Positions 50,122-62,269 of a stretch of DNA of 64,000 nt are shown piece by piece (within the stretch, counting starts at the first letter, position 1; every line of letters begins with the position of its first letter). Both the position numbers and the translations under genes were made by a program. The notes beneath the pieces are model-generated. The model searched no databases, was not told where the DNA came from, and saw nothing but the letters and a program-made list of their open reading frames with translations. This DNA comes from Anopheles merus (Eukaryota > Arthropoda > Insecta > Diptera > Culicidae). Location of the stretch: assembly GCF_017562075.2 (NCBI RefSeq), contig NC_054083.1, positions 15,377,575 to 15,441,574 of the forward strand. Reading direction: 5' to 3'.

Positions 50122-52199
50122 ATTATTTTAGCCAAACATGTTAATGTAACAATTGTTAGAACGAAAAGTTTTTTCGATTTCGATTCTAGAATATTTGACA
50201 AAAAAGACGATTTTATAGACTAATTTTTCATTTTCGCAAAATTCGCGCTAGCTGCAACAGCTCTGTAGTTTAGCTAATGAAAGCTCACCAGCTGAACATA
50301 AGTTGTGTTTGCCCTTGATAGTATATGATACTATCTTGATATAAATATAAATTTAAAAACTTGAACTTGAGAAATTAAACAAAAACGTTTTATATGGTAA
50401 AAAAAATCGTCCGATTAGTTCAGATTTTGATGATCATACGGTTTTTGTTTGTTTTACTTAGCACGATCCTCTTCATGATTTTTTTTAGATCGATGAAGCT
50501 TGTTAATACCTTGTTAATTATTTACTTTAAGTAATATAAGTATTGAATGAACAAAACAATAGAATCCTTCACATAAAATTGCTCGCACTTCACAGGTTTT
50601 TGGATTATGAATAATTCCTAACGGAATAACCCTGCATTCTCAGTTTATTCTCCGCTGCATTGCTCCGAGAAATTTGTTCTCTTTCTCTGCCTTTTGCTTT
50701 ACTCAAAATATGTTGAAAAATTCGCTCAAAAGACAGAACCGTAAGTCCTTAAACTGTTGTTTTATCACATCAACCGTTTGTTTGCGGCACATTGTTTCGA
50801 GAGTGACAAGAATTAGGCAATAAAGATCAAATACACTAGGAGAGGAATTTGGCTGTACGTTTCCGCGCGGGAAAATGTAACTGCTGAAACATGGGTTTGA
50901 TCATACCGTCATACACTCCTGCTGCAAATAAAAATTTTAATTCTATTTCTCATTTGAAAACAACATTTTTTAAATCAATTTTAGTGTTCACTATAAACCC
51001 AGGACCCGATATCCTTTTTATGTTTGAATGCACCATCCGCACCCGCGTATATGAAAATAAAGTTTAAACACATTTGTAAACAACATATGCGACCACAGCG
51101 TGTGCAAATAAACTCCTTCTTCCTAAGCATACATCCACCGCAACAACATTAAAGGACATCGGCATGGAAGAACGATCCGCCGAGTGGGGAGTAATGGATT
51201 AGAATGGTACTAATACGGCTATAGCGCCAAGGACACTAGCCGTTGTGGTACAAGGGCAAACAAAGCAGGATTCGTGGTTTGAGGGTTGTATGTGTGCGTG
51301 AGTTTTGCTTTGTTTGTACATGTTAGTTCGTTGTTGCTACAATTATGATGTATCAGCACAGGCTAGATGTTAGATGCTTGATTGTTTTGGTCTTATTCTT
51401 GCTTGTGTTGCAATAGATGCGTTCGTATGTAGTTGTAAATTTGCAGTATTGAGAGGATGATATGTTGTAATAATTTTGAATTTTATTATTCCTAAAATAA
51501 TTTTATTTTCACGATAATATTGTATTTCTTCATTTTTTATGAAGAAGACGTAAAAAACACAAAACGAACGAGAATCAAGTGCATAATTAAGATGAGATTT
51601 CTTTTTTGCAAGTTTATGTATTCTGAAATTCTATAGCAAATCCATTTTTCTAGGACCAAAATTACTAATTTACTTTCGGATTTGCCATCATCACTTTATT
51701 GAACAGCAAATTGGTAAAAGATTCGAATGCAAAACTGAAACATTTTCGCAAGTTCATAGACAGGGTAAAAGAAAGTTTTCTGAAAAGAATACAATGTTTT
51801 ATTCTAGCCTTACTTCAAATAGAAACAATCATATTACATCATGTGCAAAGTGACCGTATAAGAAAACCGTCCAGTGTAACTTCATCCAACTCGAAATTGT
51901 TGCCTGCAGAGTACATAACGTTCTATTGCTTACCAATACAAAAATCGAATGCATCATTTTTGTTTAGCACAGTACAGTGGAGCTAGTTCGAGGAATTGCT
52001 CAAATCCGTACAACTGCAAACTGAACTACAATTAACGGTGGTGGTACAATAAAAGGTTATGCGATCAGTGACGCAACGCAAAGACGACATTTTGCGAATG
52101 GGGTGATGAACACCATCTTGATTGGCTGTTAATTCCCGATAACTTCCTGATGACGCAGAATTTTACAATCGTAACGTGATACTGCTAGTTACGTCCGGT
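50122..52199. other. gene-free stretch
   Basis: AT-rich with no convincing frame or element. The right end, 51.98-52.2 kb, is less AT-rich and leads into the candidate exon at 52319. Confidence 0.45.
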
Positions 52200-52318
52200 T
52201 TGTTTTGAACAGTGCAGTGAAACAGTGAAAAAGTAAGTGCAAGAAAATTTACTTCATTCGAGCGCATTACAATACGGTGTGAACGTTAAAGGCAAGCGAT
52301 AGGAATAAGAATACTGAG

Positions 52319-52337
52319 ATGAGCTGGATCGAAGCAG
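52319..52337 (+). CDS. candidate first coding exon (MSWIEA...) of an unidentified plus-strand gene
   Basis: ATG AGC TGG ATC GAA GCA G is followed by the donor GTGAGC at 52338. The 100 bases upstream have the CAGTGAAACAGTGAAAA texture typical of insect 5' UTRs, and a second donor GTAAGT lies at 52233. No downstream exon with a compatible acceptor could be identified before the wde gene, so this remains isolated. Confidence 0.22.
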
Positions 52338-52427
52338 GTGAGCATATATTTGGCATCAAAACATGTACTTTCTTATACCATAACTCGGTTTAAAAAAAAT
52401 CTTATTTATGATTCCAATAACAGCTTA

Positions 52428-52729
52428 CAGGGGTTTCAAATGTACAGGGGAAAATCAGTTTCGAATGTAAACATTGTAAGCATGCAAAATGTTGTTCCAC
52501 ATCAATCTGACATTTTGATTCCATCATCATAATTTTTAATTTCTACAGCATGATTTTCAACACGACTCAAGCTGGATTGAGTTTGACAGTTATTTGTTAT
52601 GTGTTGAAAATCATGTGTTGAAATTGAAATTTCATTTTGAAACAAATAAACCGTTTCACAGCTGCTGCAAAACATCTTGGATGCAGTGAATAACAATGTT
52701 TACATTCGAAACTGTCTTTGAAACCCCTG
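52428..52729. mobile_element. TA-flanked MITE with CAGGGGTTTC termini
   Basis: The left end TACAGGGGTTTCAAA and the right end TTTGAAACCCCTGTA are inverse. The word CAGTTTCGAATGTAAACATTG occurs just inside both ends (inverted), with a short insertion on the left. TA flanks both ends (52426-52427, 52730-52731), as in Tc1/mariner-type MITEs. The 302-bp interior has no frame. Confidence 0.72.
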
Positions 52730-53135
52730 TAACAGACGTCTTTTTCTCCCCCAAATTCTTCAGCTACGATTTTGAAATTAAATTTTATGGGGTTTGCTCA
52801 TAGTTTTTTTTTGTTTTTTTTTGTTAATAGTTTTTTTATGCACATAGACGTTATGTTTTTTAATTTTTCAAAAAATTTATTGTTTGCTTTTCAAAATTTT
52901 TCCACAATTTATTAAGCTTTTCTTAAGCTGTTGTTAAGATAATAGCTATTCCGATACTGTTAAGTATTTTATTTTTGTTACTTGGATGAGACGATTCCAC
53001 AAAAATTGGGAAGTAAACAATGAATCTTAGGATGCTTTCAAATATATTCAGAAAAGTCATAAAAACATATCGAAAACCGTACATGGGATCATGTATGCAA
53101 AACAAATGGGACAAATTTTATGTCAATTGTTCTTA

Positions 53136-53262
53136 GTTGAAAATCATGTGGTGAAACTGAAATTTCATTTCGATACAAATACACTTTTTGATAGCTGTTG
53201 AAAAACATATTGGATGCCGTGAATAACAATGTTTACATTCGAAACTGACCTGGAAAACCCTG
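53136..53262. mobile_element. partial second copy of the CAGGG MITE
   Basis: This stretch repeats the right half of the element at 52428-52729 in direct orientation (GTTGAAAATCATGTG through AACAATGTTTACATTCGAAA) with scattered substitutions, ending AAAACCCTG followed by TA. The left half is missing. Confidence 0.75.
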
Positions 53263-53264
53263 TA

Positions 53265-54307
53265 ATGCAAATGTTGGCTCTTAAGATTCATAAATCCTTA
53301 GAGATTATTATTATTATTTTTTCAGATTTATAAATCTTTCGAGTTTCATATGAATTTGAAAAGATTAGTAATTTTTAAAGATTTCATGAAAAATGCATGA
53401 AACACAACACTAGTTAAGACATAACGCTCACTATGACAGTTTTGACTGGCATCATGCGACTAACTTTTAAATTAGCTTACTGTGCCTGCGTATTTTTGTT
53501 CGGTCTTCTATGTATTATTTATTGCTAGTCTTAAGAGTTAGGGTAATTTTTTAGTGATAAGGCCACTTCTCCAGGCCAATTACTTTTTTGATAAACAATA
53601 CAATACAATAACACATGAACTGCAATCCATATCGAGGTGTACTGTGATAGTGACAGTCGAAGAATTTCACCGAACCTTCAAACGCTTCAGTCTCAGCTCG
53701 CTTACAGTGATTCGCCGATCCTATTCGACGAAATAATTAATAATTTGTCTTCACGCAGCGAAGAGATCGATTAGATAGTGACAAAATTAAATGAGAAAAT
53801 GACGATTCAACGCTGTTGATAAAATATAATTATCATTGAAGCGCTTTAAGCTGTTTTTTTTACTACTAAGACATAGTTTAGTTGTCATAAAAAGTGACAG
53901 TTAAATATGTACACTATATTCCGAGTAAATTTCCAATGTGAGAAGCAATATTCAACATTGTGAGAAATACAAATATTTGATAATAGTTGAAAACTTTATC
54001 GCGAGCGGGGCATAATGCTGTTCGCATTGAAAAATTACTCAGTTAACAGGACTTTGAAGAATAACTTGAAAAACAGTATGAAGACGATTTTTTTAAATAA
54101 AATCGATTAATATGTGATTTGACCGATAGGTTAAAAAAAATAAAATCAGAAACGCATTGAACGGAAAGTATTTAAAGTGCTTGCGTGCGCGACAGGATGA
54201 TTTTTTTAATGATCACTAGAAAAATATATTCACTTACTTGGTATTATAAATTTTAAAACAATAATTGAAAAGTGAAGAAAAAATGCCGATTTTTACTGCA
54301 TAATTCA
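53265..54307. other. gene-free stretch
   Basis: AT-rich, no frame or element of merit. Confidence 0.45.
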
Positions 54308-54311
54308 ATTA

Positions 54312-54325
54312 TTTATTTATTTATT
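54312..54325 (-). terminator. overlapping poly(A) signals
   Basis: Three overlapping minus-strand AATAAA hexamers lie 10-23 nt beyond the stop of the small ORF at 54335-54535. They may end that transcript, or the 3' UTR of wde if it extends this far. Confidence 0.5.
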
Positions 54326-54334
54326 CTTATTCGT

Positions 54335-54535
54335 TCATAACGAAGGAACACTGGAGGTTCTACAACTGCACGTTTTACCACCTTGTCTCGTCCATGTTGA
54401 CATCATTTTGCGCTGGTATGAAAACAACGGCACTTCCTCCTTTTTAGGTTCGCCAGCCGCCTGCAGGGTCCTGCGTACAAATCGTTCTGGTACTTTTAAA
54501 AACATGTCATGAATTGTGACGTTACTGACAGCCAT
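54335..54535 (-). CDS. small 66-aa hypothetical protein
   Basis: A single open frame starting in a good insect context (AACAATGGCT), encoding a basic polypeptide beginning MAVSNVTIHDMFLKVPERFV with a central PKKEEVPLFSYQRKMMSTW and a Cys/Ser-rich end. It has no signal peptide, membrane segment or domain I recognise. Poly(A) signals follow at once. It is 577 bp downstream of the wde stop on the same strand. It may be an independent small gene, an ORF within the wde 3' UTR, or an exon of a spliced gene; the balanced amino-acid composition makes pure chance less likely. Confidence 0.42.
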   Translation of the reverse strand: MAVSNVTIHDMFLKVPERFVRRTLQAAGEPKKEEVPLFSYQRKMMSTWTRQGGKTCSCRTSSVPSL

Positions 54536-55111
54536 TGTTATTCAATCCGTTTACTAATGTATTCCGTTCTGAAGATAAAATTGCCTAAGTTGCCATGACT
54601 AAATATTTGGGCGATGTATATTTTTTGTTGTTAAAGATTCTAACATCCAGATCGTTTTGCGCAGAACACGTGTTGTACAGAATCATTTGTTAATAGATAG
54701 TTCCAGCATAGCACGCCTCACCTTCTTATGAATTTCATTGTACTGCACCACGCAATTCTAAGAGTTATTAGGAACAGATAACTCAAAATGGTGGACCTAC
54801 GCTTTTTGGACTATTCGGTTCCTCCCAGCTGAACACACACACGAAGACCATACATACAAAGATAATTTAACAAGAGGATAGATGTAGATCATCAGCTGAA
54901 AGCTAGTTTCTTTCGTTTGAAAGTGGAGTTAAAAGAGTATGTACAACGGAGTTGAAATTTTACAACTAATCGAACAAGTCAGTCGGTCTCTAGCAAAACT
55001 AAAAAGAAGGTTTGTTTGTTGGCCATGTTTATGAGCATATTATATGATGCAGCGAAAGACCGTGTTCTAGACATTATTTCAAACGCGGCTAACTTAAGAT
55101 AACTCTTAACT

Positions 55112-58100
55112 CTAAGCATTGGACACACTGCATTCGCTCCAGGTGCGCGGGTCACTGAACATTCCTACACGTTTGTGTTTGTCGATAGCACGTACGGCGA
55201 AGTAATAACGCTGCCCTTCCTGGAACTGGGTGAGCGTCACCGCCATTGGCAAGAGCAGTGCCTTAACGTCACCGACATGCCTCCATTCTTCCACCGCGTT
55301 CGGTACCGCTAACTCCTGATATGCATAGATCTGATAGTTTTCGATTTCGGAATGCCTGTGGTCGAGGGTAGGCATTAACCAGGATATAACGATGCCAGTT
55401 TGTACATTATTCACGCATATAGTTGGCTGTGGTGGGGGCAATTTCCACGACGGATCGTTTTCCGGTTGCGGTCCAGGTGGTGGGAGCGGCACAATTAGAG
55501 CTTGTATGGACGGTTTCACTACGATGCGCTTTTTCATCAACGCTTGATCTGCAGGATCCGAAAAGGAAGAATCAAGATTTTGTTTTCTTTTTTTAATAAT
55601 AATGTCAAATTGAAACAAACTAAAACTATTTGCTATATTTAGTGGTTTGGTGCATGAAAAATAAATTGAATAATAACTTTTAGTGTTTCCGTGCTAGTCC
55701 CCATGGTTGATGACGGACTATAAACGATTGACCGTGACCGAGAAACCCTGAAACCCCTTCCTGGAAATCGATACCTGTCTAGGATCGGTACTTGATTACA
55801 ACTAAGATATTGCTATAAGTAATCCACCATAAGTTCATTGGTGGTATAGAAATTAGTAGCGGAACAAATGATTACATAAACAATGCTCCATTTAAGTGTC
55901 AACATTTTCCAACGACTGTCTATCGGTTCGTACTTTATCCGACGTCGTGTACTCCTTTATAAATCTTGATTAAGAAAAACGCAGCTAATGATATCCCAAA
56001 TGAAAAGAACAGCATGTATAATACAACTGCAGCAGATTATAGAATATAAATGCATACATCGATACATTTTGACAATGAAACGAGATTTATTTTCACGCAA
56101 TACGAGAAAATTTGTACCTAATTGTAATTATTTAGTTAATTTATGTATTGTTGTGACCTGTGCTGCAAAATGTCATGATGTTCACCAACCAAAACAATAA
56201 ACTTATCCGTGATAGCTTGATGTTCATTGCTGATACTCATTGCAAGTTCGTCATGACATGCCAAACACGACATGCCTTGTGTCAAACGCGATACGATACT
56301 ATGACTGACAAGCTGAGCTTAATGCAGTCACAAGCATAATCATAACCTTTTTTCTAGCTGTGAACAGTGCTGCCAAATGCCACTGTTTCAGTCACCAACA
56401 CCCATGACTGAAATGAAGCTCAAATCAGCTCACGTACACAAGTGAGATGATCAGAGACGAGATCCAGACAGTGAATCAATCACATGCTTGGTGACATTTC
56501 GTTTAGCACCAACTCTCGGTCACTCACTTGGTCGCGACATTTTCTGTTAGTAATCATCACGACATTCTTGGAATAAACATGGCGTGTGGTATTTAACAAC
56601 CAAATAGGCATTCTGTCTCACTCTGTCTGCTTGATTATCTGTCGAGTCAAGCAGAGCGAGAAAATACGTTGATTTTGTTTTTTGGAACCACTGACAAGTA
56701 CGGCAAATCTTCCATGACTATCGTGATGATCACGACCAAGTGACTGATCAAGAGTTGATTGCACAAAATGTCACCAACCATGTGATGGTCGCACCGACTG
56801 TCTGAGTCTCACCTCTGATCATCACAGTAGAGCTCATGATGTTGACAATATTTTGTTTCAGTCATTTTGTCAGTGATTTATCATGACTATGTCAGTGACA
56901 TTTTGCAGAACTGATCACAGTAAAAAAAGTCACGACATAGTGACTGACCAAGCGATTTTCCCAAAAATGTCTCGAAGCATGTATTGATCACACCAATCAT
57001 TTAGAGCAGTGCTTTTCAACCTATTTAAGATCGCGGACCACTTGGTTCTGAAAATAAATTTGCCGCCACCCACATCCATTGGGAGCATACATTTTTTAAA
57101 CTTAGTTCAAAGTTTGTGATCAAAAATATGTTTAAATTTTATTTTAGCCCACGTGCCTGTTGAAAATTTAATTTAGACTATGGGGAAAATATGCATTATA
57201 CGTAGAATATTATAAAAATGAACGGTAATGTAAGATATACTTTTTTAAACTTTTTTTGCGGACCACGTCTGTTAACGCAACGCACCACAGGTTAGAGACT
57301 ACTGATTTACAGTATCACCTCTGGTCATATCAATTGAGTACGTGACGCTGATATGGATTTTGTTTCAGTCGGATTTTTTTATGACATTGACAAATACATT
57401 TTGCAGCATTGGTTGTGACCATGTAAAGAAAACTAATTTTCATTGGCTGACAAATTCCGGACGTGGCGAGTGTTGCGAACAGTGACAATCTTCGACCACA
57501 ACATGTAAACATTCACACTGCTTGAAGCATCGCATTCGATTTTCACTCGTTCATTCTACAGTACCGTCAAAAAATGTCGTCACTGGCCGCGTTTTTGCAT
57601 GAAAATGCGTAATTCACTGGTACCATCGTACCCGTTTGATACTAACATATTGCTATCCATCGTCGCGGTCATGGTTGTCTTATGTGCTGCTCTTGCAAAT
57701 TCATCTAAGGCTGTTGAGCTAGCAGCAGATTTTACCTAGATATTCGGCCTAGATTTTGATCGTATTAAAATCCTATAATGTATCACATTTAGAACAGCTA
57801 TTAAAACATATTTCGATTTATCTAGCTAGTTAGGTTGTAGTTGCAGAGTTTGCCAACCAAGCCTAATAATGAATTAGGTTCAAACAAAAACATATTTTGT
57901 TAGTGTCCGTCAACGCTTAAAGTACTGTAGGCACGATTGCACGATCCCGTGGTACAATTGTTAGCTCATACGATTCATGGACCATGTTCCCGAAGCAAGG
58001 ACTGTCTCGAATGCCTGTATAGGTCCTCATGTCCGCGAAGAACGTTACACCAAACATTACAAACATGACTGACTATCCTTTAATTAGTTCACCAACAAGT

Positions 58101-61100
58101 AACCTATAGCCAAGCTCATTAGTCGGTTAGGCGGGCTAACACCGACCCCTAAGGTTGTTGCGCCAAATAAGAAAAACAATTAAAACTTGTAAAATATCGT
58201 TCCGCGTTAAACTAAAGGTGGGATGAAATCAGGAAAATGGAAATAGAAAGATTTGAATTATTGATTCATACCTGTGGATGAAACCGGAGGCCGTGGCACA
58301 CTGCTAGTATAGATGGGTTGGCGGATTGGTTGCAACGGTGGTGCATTTACGCGTTTAACGTTTATCGCAGGTCGTACAACGACACCATTATGCTGATATA
58401 CTGGACTGACGACTGGCGAGTTTGACGCCACGGTAGCAATAGCTCCACTGCCGTCGGGCTTGGCAAGCCTTGCCTGTATGCGCATCAGCTGGTTGGTAGC
58501 AACCTGTGAGGTTGGAATTGCTGTAGGCGCTTGTGCTAATGCAAACGTTTGCGCACCATTCAGAGAAGGTCTCGGCCGCTTGGCAGCATTCGACGAGGTC
58601 GTATCGCCTTCCCCACCCTGCGTTTCATCTTCCTCCGTCAAATCGATCAAAGAGTCGTCCACAGAGGAGGAAACAACCGTGGACGATGGTTGAGGGTTCG
58701 GTCTTTTCTGGGTCGACAGCGACGTGGTGGAGCTTACAGTGGTGGAAGAAGTTCGCAACGCACTGACCGAAGCCAGTTGGAAGCTGCTCGTTGCGAGAGG
58801 GGGCGGGTTGCTATTCAACACACGAGCTTGGACATTTACCGGGCGTGGTCGGATAGAGTTATCCACACCAGGTCGGGCGAGGGAATTTTCACCCGGTTGC
58901 ACATCTTGTCGGCTGTAGAAGGTAAAAAAAAAAAACAAATTAATAAAATAATTTTAATTAAATGCGCATATTTCGTTTGCGCTTTCTGTTGCACTTACGC
59001 ATTGGTTTGCGCTTTCCGTTGCACTTGCTGGCTCTGCTCGTGTATTTGTTGCAGCAGAAGCTCCTGTTGCTGCCGTGCTTGCTTCTCTTGCTGCGCCTGC
59101 TGGTACGCTGACAATGGAGGCCGCATGGGAGTAATTTTCTGCAGTTGCTTTTTGCGCACAGGACTATCAATTCCAGGCGAAACGCTATTAGTTCCGGAGT
59201 CACTGCTTGTCGCGGCACTGGCAAGGGGTGGTGGAGTATTGTTGGGCGCTGGTACTGCGTTTGAACCATCGCCGGCATTGATTGACAGTCTGTTCGGTGT
59301 GAAAGGTGGCGTGAACGTGGCAACCGTTGTCACCGTATTGCTAAGCTTCGCAACATAAGGTTTGAATGATCGTGCCACCCCGTTTGCCGTAGTGGAATTG
59401 TTCGGGCTCGTGCGAGTTGTTATCATCTGCGGTGCATTATTCGGTACATGATGCCGCTGCACTGTGACACGCTGCACCCCACCGATCACTGCCTGCTGGC
59501 CGGGCCTTTTCGCTATCTCACTGGAAACCTCGCGCATACCGCCGCCATGCTCACTAACACCGTTCACCGCTGCTGTCGCCATGGCAGCTGATTCACCCTT
59601 CCGTTTTCCGGAACTACTGCTGGACGGCTTGTGACCCGTCCCGGGCTCCGCTGCATATCCACCCCTCGACACTTGCAGCCCAACAGCGCGAGTAATTTTC
59701 ACCGGTGCGATGTAAGTGTTGGCGCGCTTTTTCATGTCCTCTACCGCTCGATCGGCGACCAGCTTTAGCGCCTCATAGTGGCTCGTCATGTCCGCCAAGC
59801 TGCGCTCAAAGCCTTGCAGCTTTACAGCCTGTTTCTTGATAATCGCTCGCAGTGCGGCATTATCCGATTTGTACACCAGCGCTTCGCTGATCTTCTGCAG
59901 CACCAGTTGCTCCAAATCGGAGCGCGTCATTTCCGTGAACGGTTTGCAAAACCTTCGCACAAAATCCATCCGCATCGGTACGGCGCTCTTCAGCTCGGGA
60001 GGAATGGGTGAGAGTCGTACTTTCGATTCGACCGCAACGGACTGCTTCGCCGCAGCATCACTGCTTTGCTTCCCATCCGCTGGAGCAGAGTCCGCCATCA
60101 CGTTTTTATCAGAGTGGTTCATACTTTGGACTTTCGTGTCGTCACCGGCAGTCTTTTTGTCGGCCTCGTCCTCATCGTCGTCGTCATCTATCACCAACAC
60201 GTATGGGTATACTGAGGGTTCTGGGGCGGTGGTACGCTTTTTAGCATCTGCTGCGACGCACTGCTTATTTGCAGGGTTACTATGTTCTGTGGCGTTATTT
60301 TCATGCGCCGCACCGCTGCGTGTTTCCGCATTTGGTCTAAGTGAGTCTACCGCCGCCGACTTAGCTTGCGCTTCGAGCAAATCGATATTCAACCTAGCAG
60401 GTACATCCATCTGTTCTTTTGAAGGGTTATTTAAATTATCTATGTTAGCAGCATCAGTTGCAGACTGCTCTTTTCCTTCCCGAGTTTCGTGCTGTTTTCC
60501 ATGGGACGAACTATCGGCCGGCTCAGTCGACGGGTACTCATCGGCCGCACTCATTGAGCGGGCCTTTTTCCTGGGCGGTTCATTTGCTTCGGACGCTTCG
60601 CTCTCATCCATCCGGTCAGCATCCGTATCGGTTACTTTCGCATGATCGCCATTATCGTTCCCAACCGGCGCCGGTTTATCCCGTGCAACATCTTTCGCAA
60701 CATCGGTGCTGGTACCTTCCGGTTTTTCGCTAATGCACGGAGAGCTGCGACCTTCGTTAGCCTCGGGCTGCCGTTGACTTTTAGCTACATTTGGCATTTC
60801 TTCAAGCATACATACATCTTCATCAATGGGTACAGCGTCTGAACAGTCCACCGCTGGCACGATGGCACCTTGAGTTCCCGATTCGCAGTGTTTATCAGCG
60901 GAGCACTTTTCCGTATCTGAAGAAATCGCCGCCTGTTCGACTTTATCAGAATTCGGCTGTAAGGTCGTGGCAGTGCTTTCCGGCGGTACACTCACACCAG
61001 AGAGACCGTTATCCTTTCCTTCATTTGCTTTACCGTCCGTAAGGCAAATGGATGTATCATCCAGCGTTACAACCGTATCATCCGGTACACTCGCACCATC

Positions 61101-61811
61101 CTTCCGCTGATCTACAGTTTTGTCATTGAACTCAATCAAATCGCTCCGATTCGCGTCGGATGCCTGGTGCGCAGCAAATGCTTCCTCTTGCGCTCCCAGT
61201 AACGACTGGAGCAGTTCCTGTGCGGTCATTTCGGAGCTAGACTTTGCCGGCGTCGTCGGAGGTGCTGCTACTGTTGCTTTCTTCACCTTCTGGGCGGGCT
61301 TTTCACTGCTCGGTTCCTCGCTAATGCCCGATTCCTCGGCACTGGAAACACCGGTCAGATCAATGTTTTCGACCAGTGAAAGGTCTTCGTCATCTGGCGG
61401 CGAAAGGGAGGCCGGTTTCTGTCGCTCCGCCGGTTTCTGTGAGGATTGGTCGTCGGTCTCAGCCACTGTTGTTTGCTCTTTTTTCGCCTCATGGTCGTCA
61501 TGTTTGTCCTTAACGTCCAAACTTACTATCGTCTTTTCGATCGGTGTAATACCGGAAATGTCCCCGGGGGCTACATCCGGCTTCGCGGGCTCCGAATTAT
61601 CGCTGGCCATGCTCTTCCCCTCCTCTCCGGCCGGTGTCTTCGGTGGATCGTCCTCCTCACTGTCACTGATCAAAAGGGCAGGCAAATCGTCGTTTTCACG
61701 CCCAACAACCCCGGGTGACTTTTCAGCGACAAGCTCCTGTGCTGTTTCGGCATCCGGTGCAGACTGCTCCTTGTCGTTAGTGGATGAAACTGGCTGATCC
61801 ACGTCCATCAT
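55112..61811 (-). CDS. wde: ATF7IP/MCAF1 orthologue (Windei), SETDB1 cofactor
   Basis: Three coding exons on the minus strand, 61811-58999, 58912-58272 and 55548-55112, with GT-AG introns and matching phases (GC|C and G|AT), encode 1296 aa, near the size of the fly protein. Residues 1-600 are acidic, Ser/Glu-rich and probably disordered. A conserved helical block lies at about 605-695 (KSAVPMRMDFVRRFCKPF to ADRAVEDMKKR), the region that in ATF7IP binds SETDB1. Gln-rich coiled coil ends exon 1. A SUMO-interacting motif DSLIDLTEEDE sits near residue 1025, and ENIDLTGVSS near 150 may be a second. The C-terminal FN3 domain (about 1190-1290) carries the family hallmarks GIVISW, YQIYAYQE, VGDVKALLLPMAVTLTQF and YYFAVRA. 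The protein should act in the nucleus with SETDB1/Eggless in H3K9 methylation. The start is the first of two adjacent ATGs, 20 nt after a likely 5'-UTR splice acceptor. Confidence 0.93.
56161..57420. repeat. inverted- and direct-repeat cluster in wde intron 2
   Basis: The word TGCTGCAAAATGT (or its inverse ACATTTTGCAG) occurs at 56161, 56369 (variant), about 56898 and 57397, and TCATGAC, GTGACTGA and CACCAACCA words recur throughout. A unit is duplicated: TCACCTCTGATCAT to TTTTGTTTCAGTCA at 56809-56864 reappears at 57315-57370. The two outer TGCTGCAAAATG words are inverted relative to each other, so the whole may be one composite terminal-inverted-repeat element or tandem insertions. A separate MITE is nested at 57007-57304. 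Confidence 0.6.
57007..57304. mobile_element. hAT-type MITE nested in wde intron 2
   Basis: The left end CAGTGCTTTTCAACC and inverted right end CAGTAGTCTCTAACC form imperfect inverted repeats with the CAG terminus usual for hAT elements. The flanks ATTTAGAG (56999-57006) and ATTTACAG (57305-57312) are a one-mismatch 8-bp target duplication. GCGGACCAC occurs near both ends in direct orientation. The element is 298 bp and non-coding. Removing it restores continuity of the duplicated repeat around it. Confidence 0.8.
57945..58176 (+). mobile_element. diverged SINE related to the SINE200-type copies
   Basis: Shares with the two good SINE copies the TGGTACA head, ACTGACTATCC in the middle and the tail GGTTGTTGCGCCAAATAAGAA (versus GGTTGTTGAGCCAAAGAAGAA), with heavy divergence between. 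No target duplication is visible. It is in intron 2 of wde, antisense to the gene. Either an old copy or another subfamily. Confidence 0.6.
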
Positions 61812-61830
61812 TGCTCAAGCCCTAGCGACG

Positions 61831-62186
61831 GCTGCAAGAAAAGTAGAAGAACACACATCAGACACACAGTTGCTTCACCAGTACTCCTTCCCGCACAGAG
61901 AACGGCGAGAAAACCAAACTAAAACCCAGCGTTAAGATGCACCAGTTTTGTGTACATTAAGATTACAATCACGAGTAGGTACGCATTTTAGAAAGCTCAC
62001 AATTAATGGGAAAATTATCAAACAAACCTCATAACAACTCTAAACTCCACTTTTCTGTCCCGCGAGACACCGAAAACCTATGCCGCGTACGCGTACGCAT
62101 GTACTGTTTGTTTGTATGTGTGTGTGTGTCAAACATCACACAACGACTCTGTTGCTGCGTGAGCGTGAGCGGGAAGGTTATCGACC

Positions 62187-62269
<83 letters not shown>

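Noticed and set aside
58549..60645. Long plus-strand ORFs of up to 285 codons opposite wde
   Set aside because: They are antisense shadows of the wde coding exon; the minus strand carries recognisable ATF7IP features and correct splicing.
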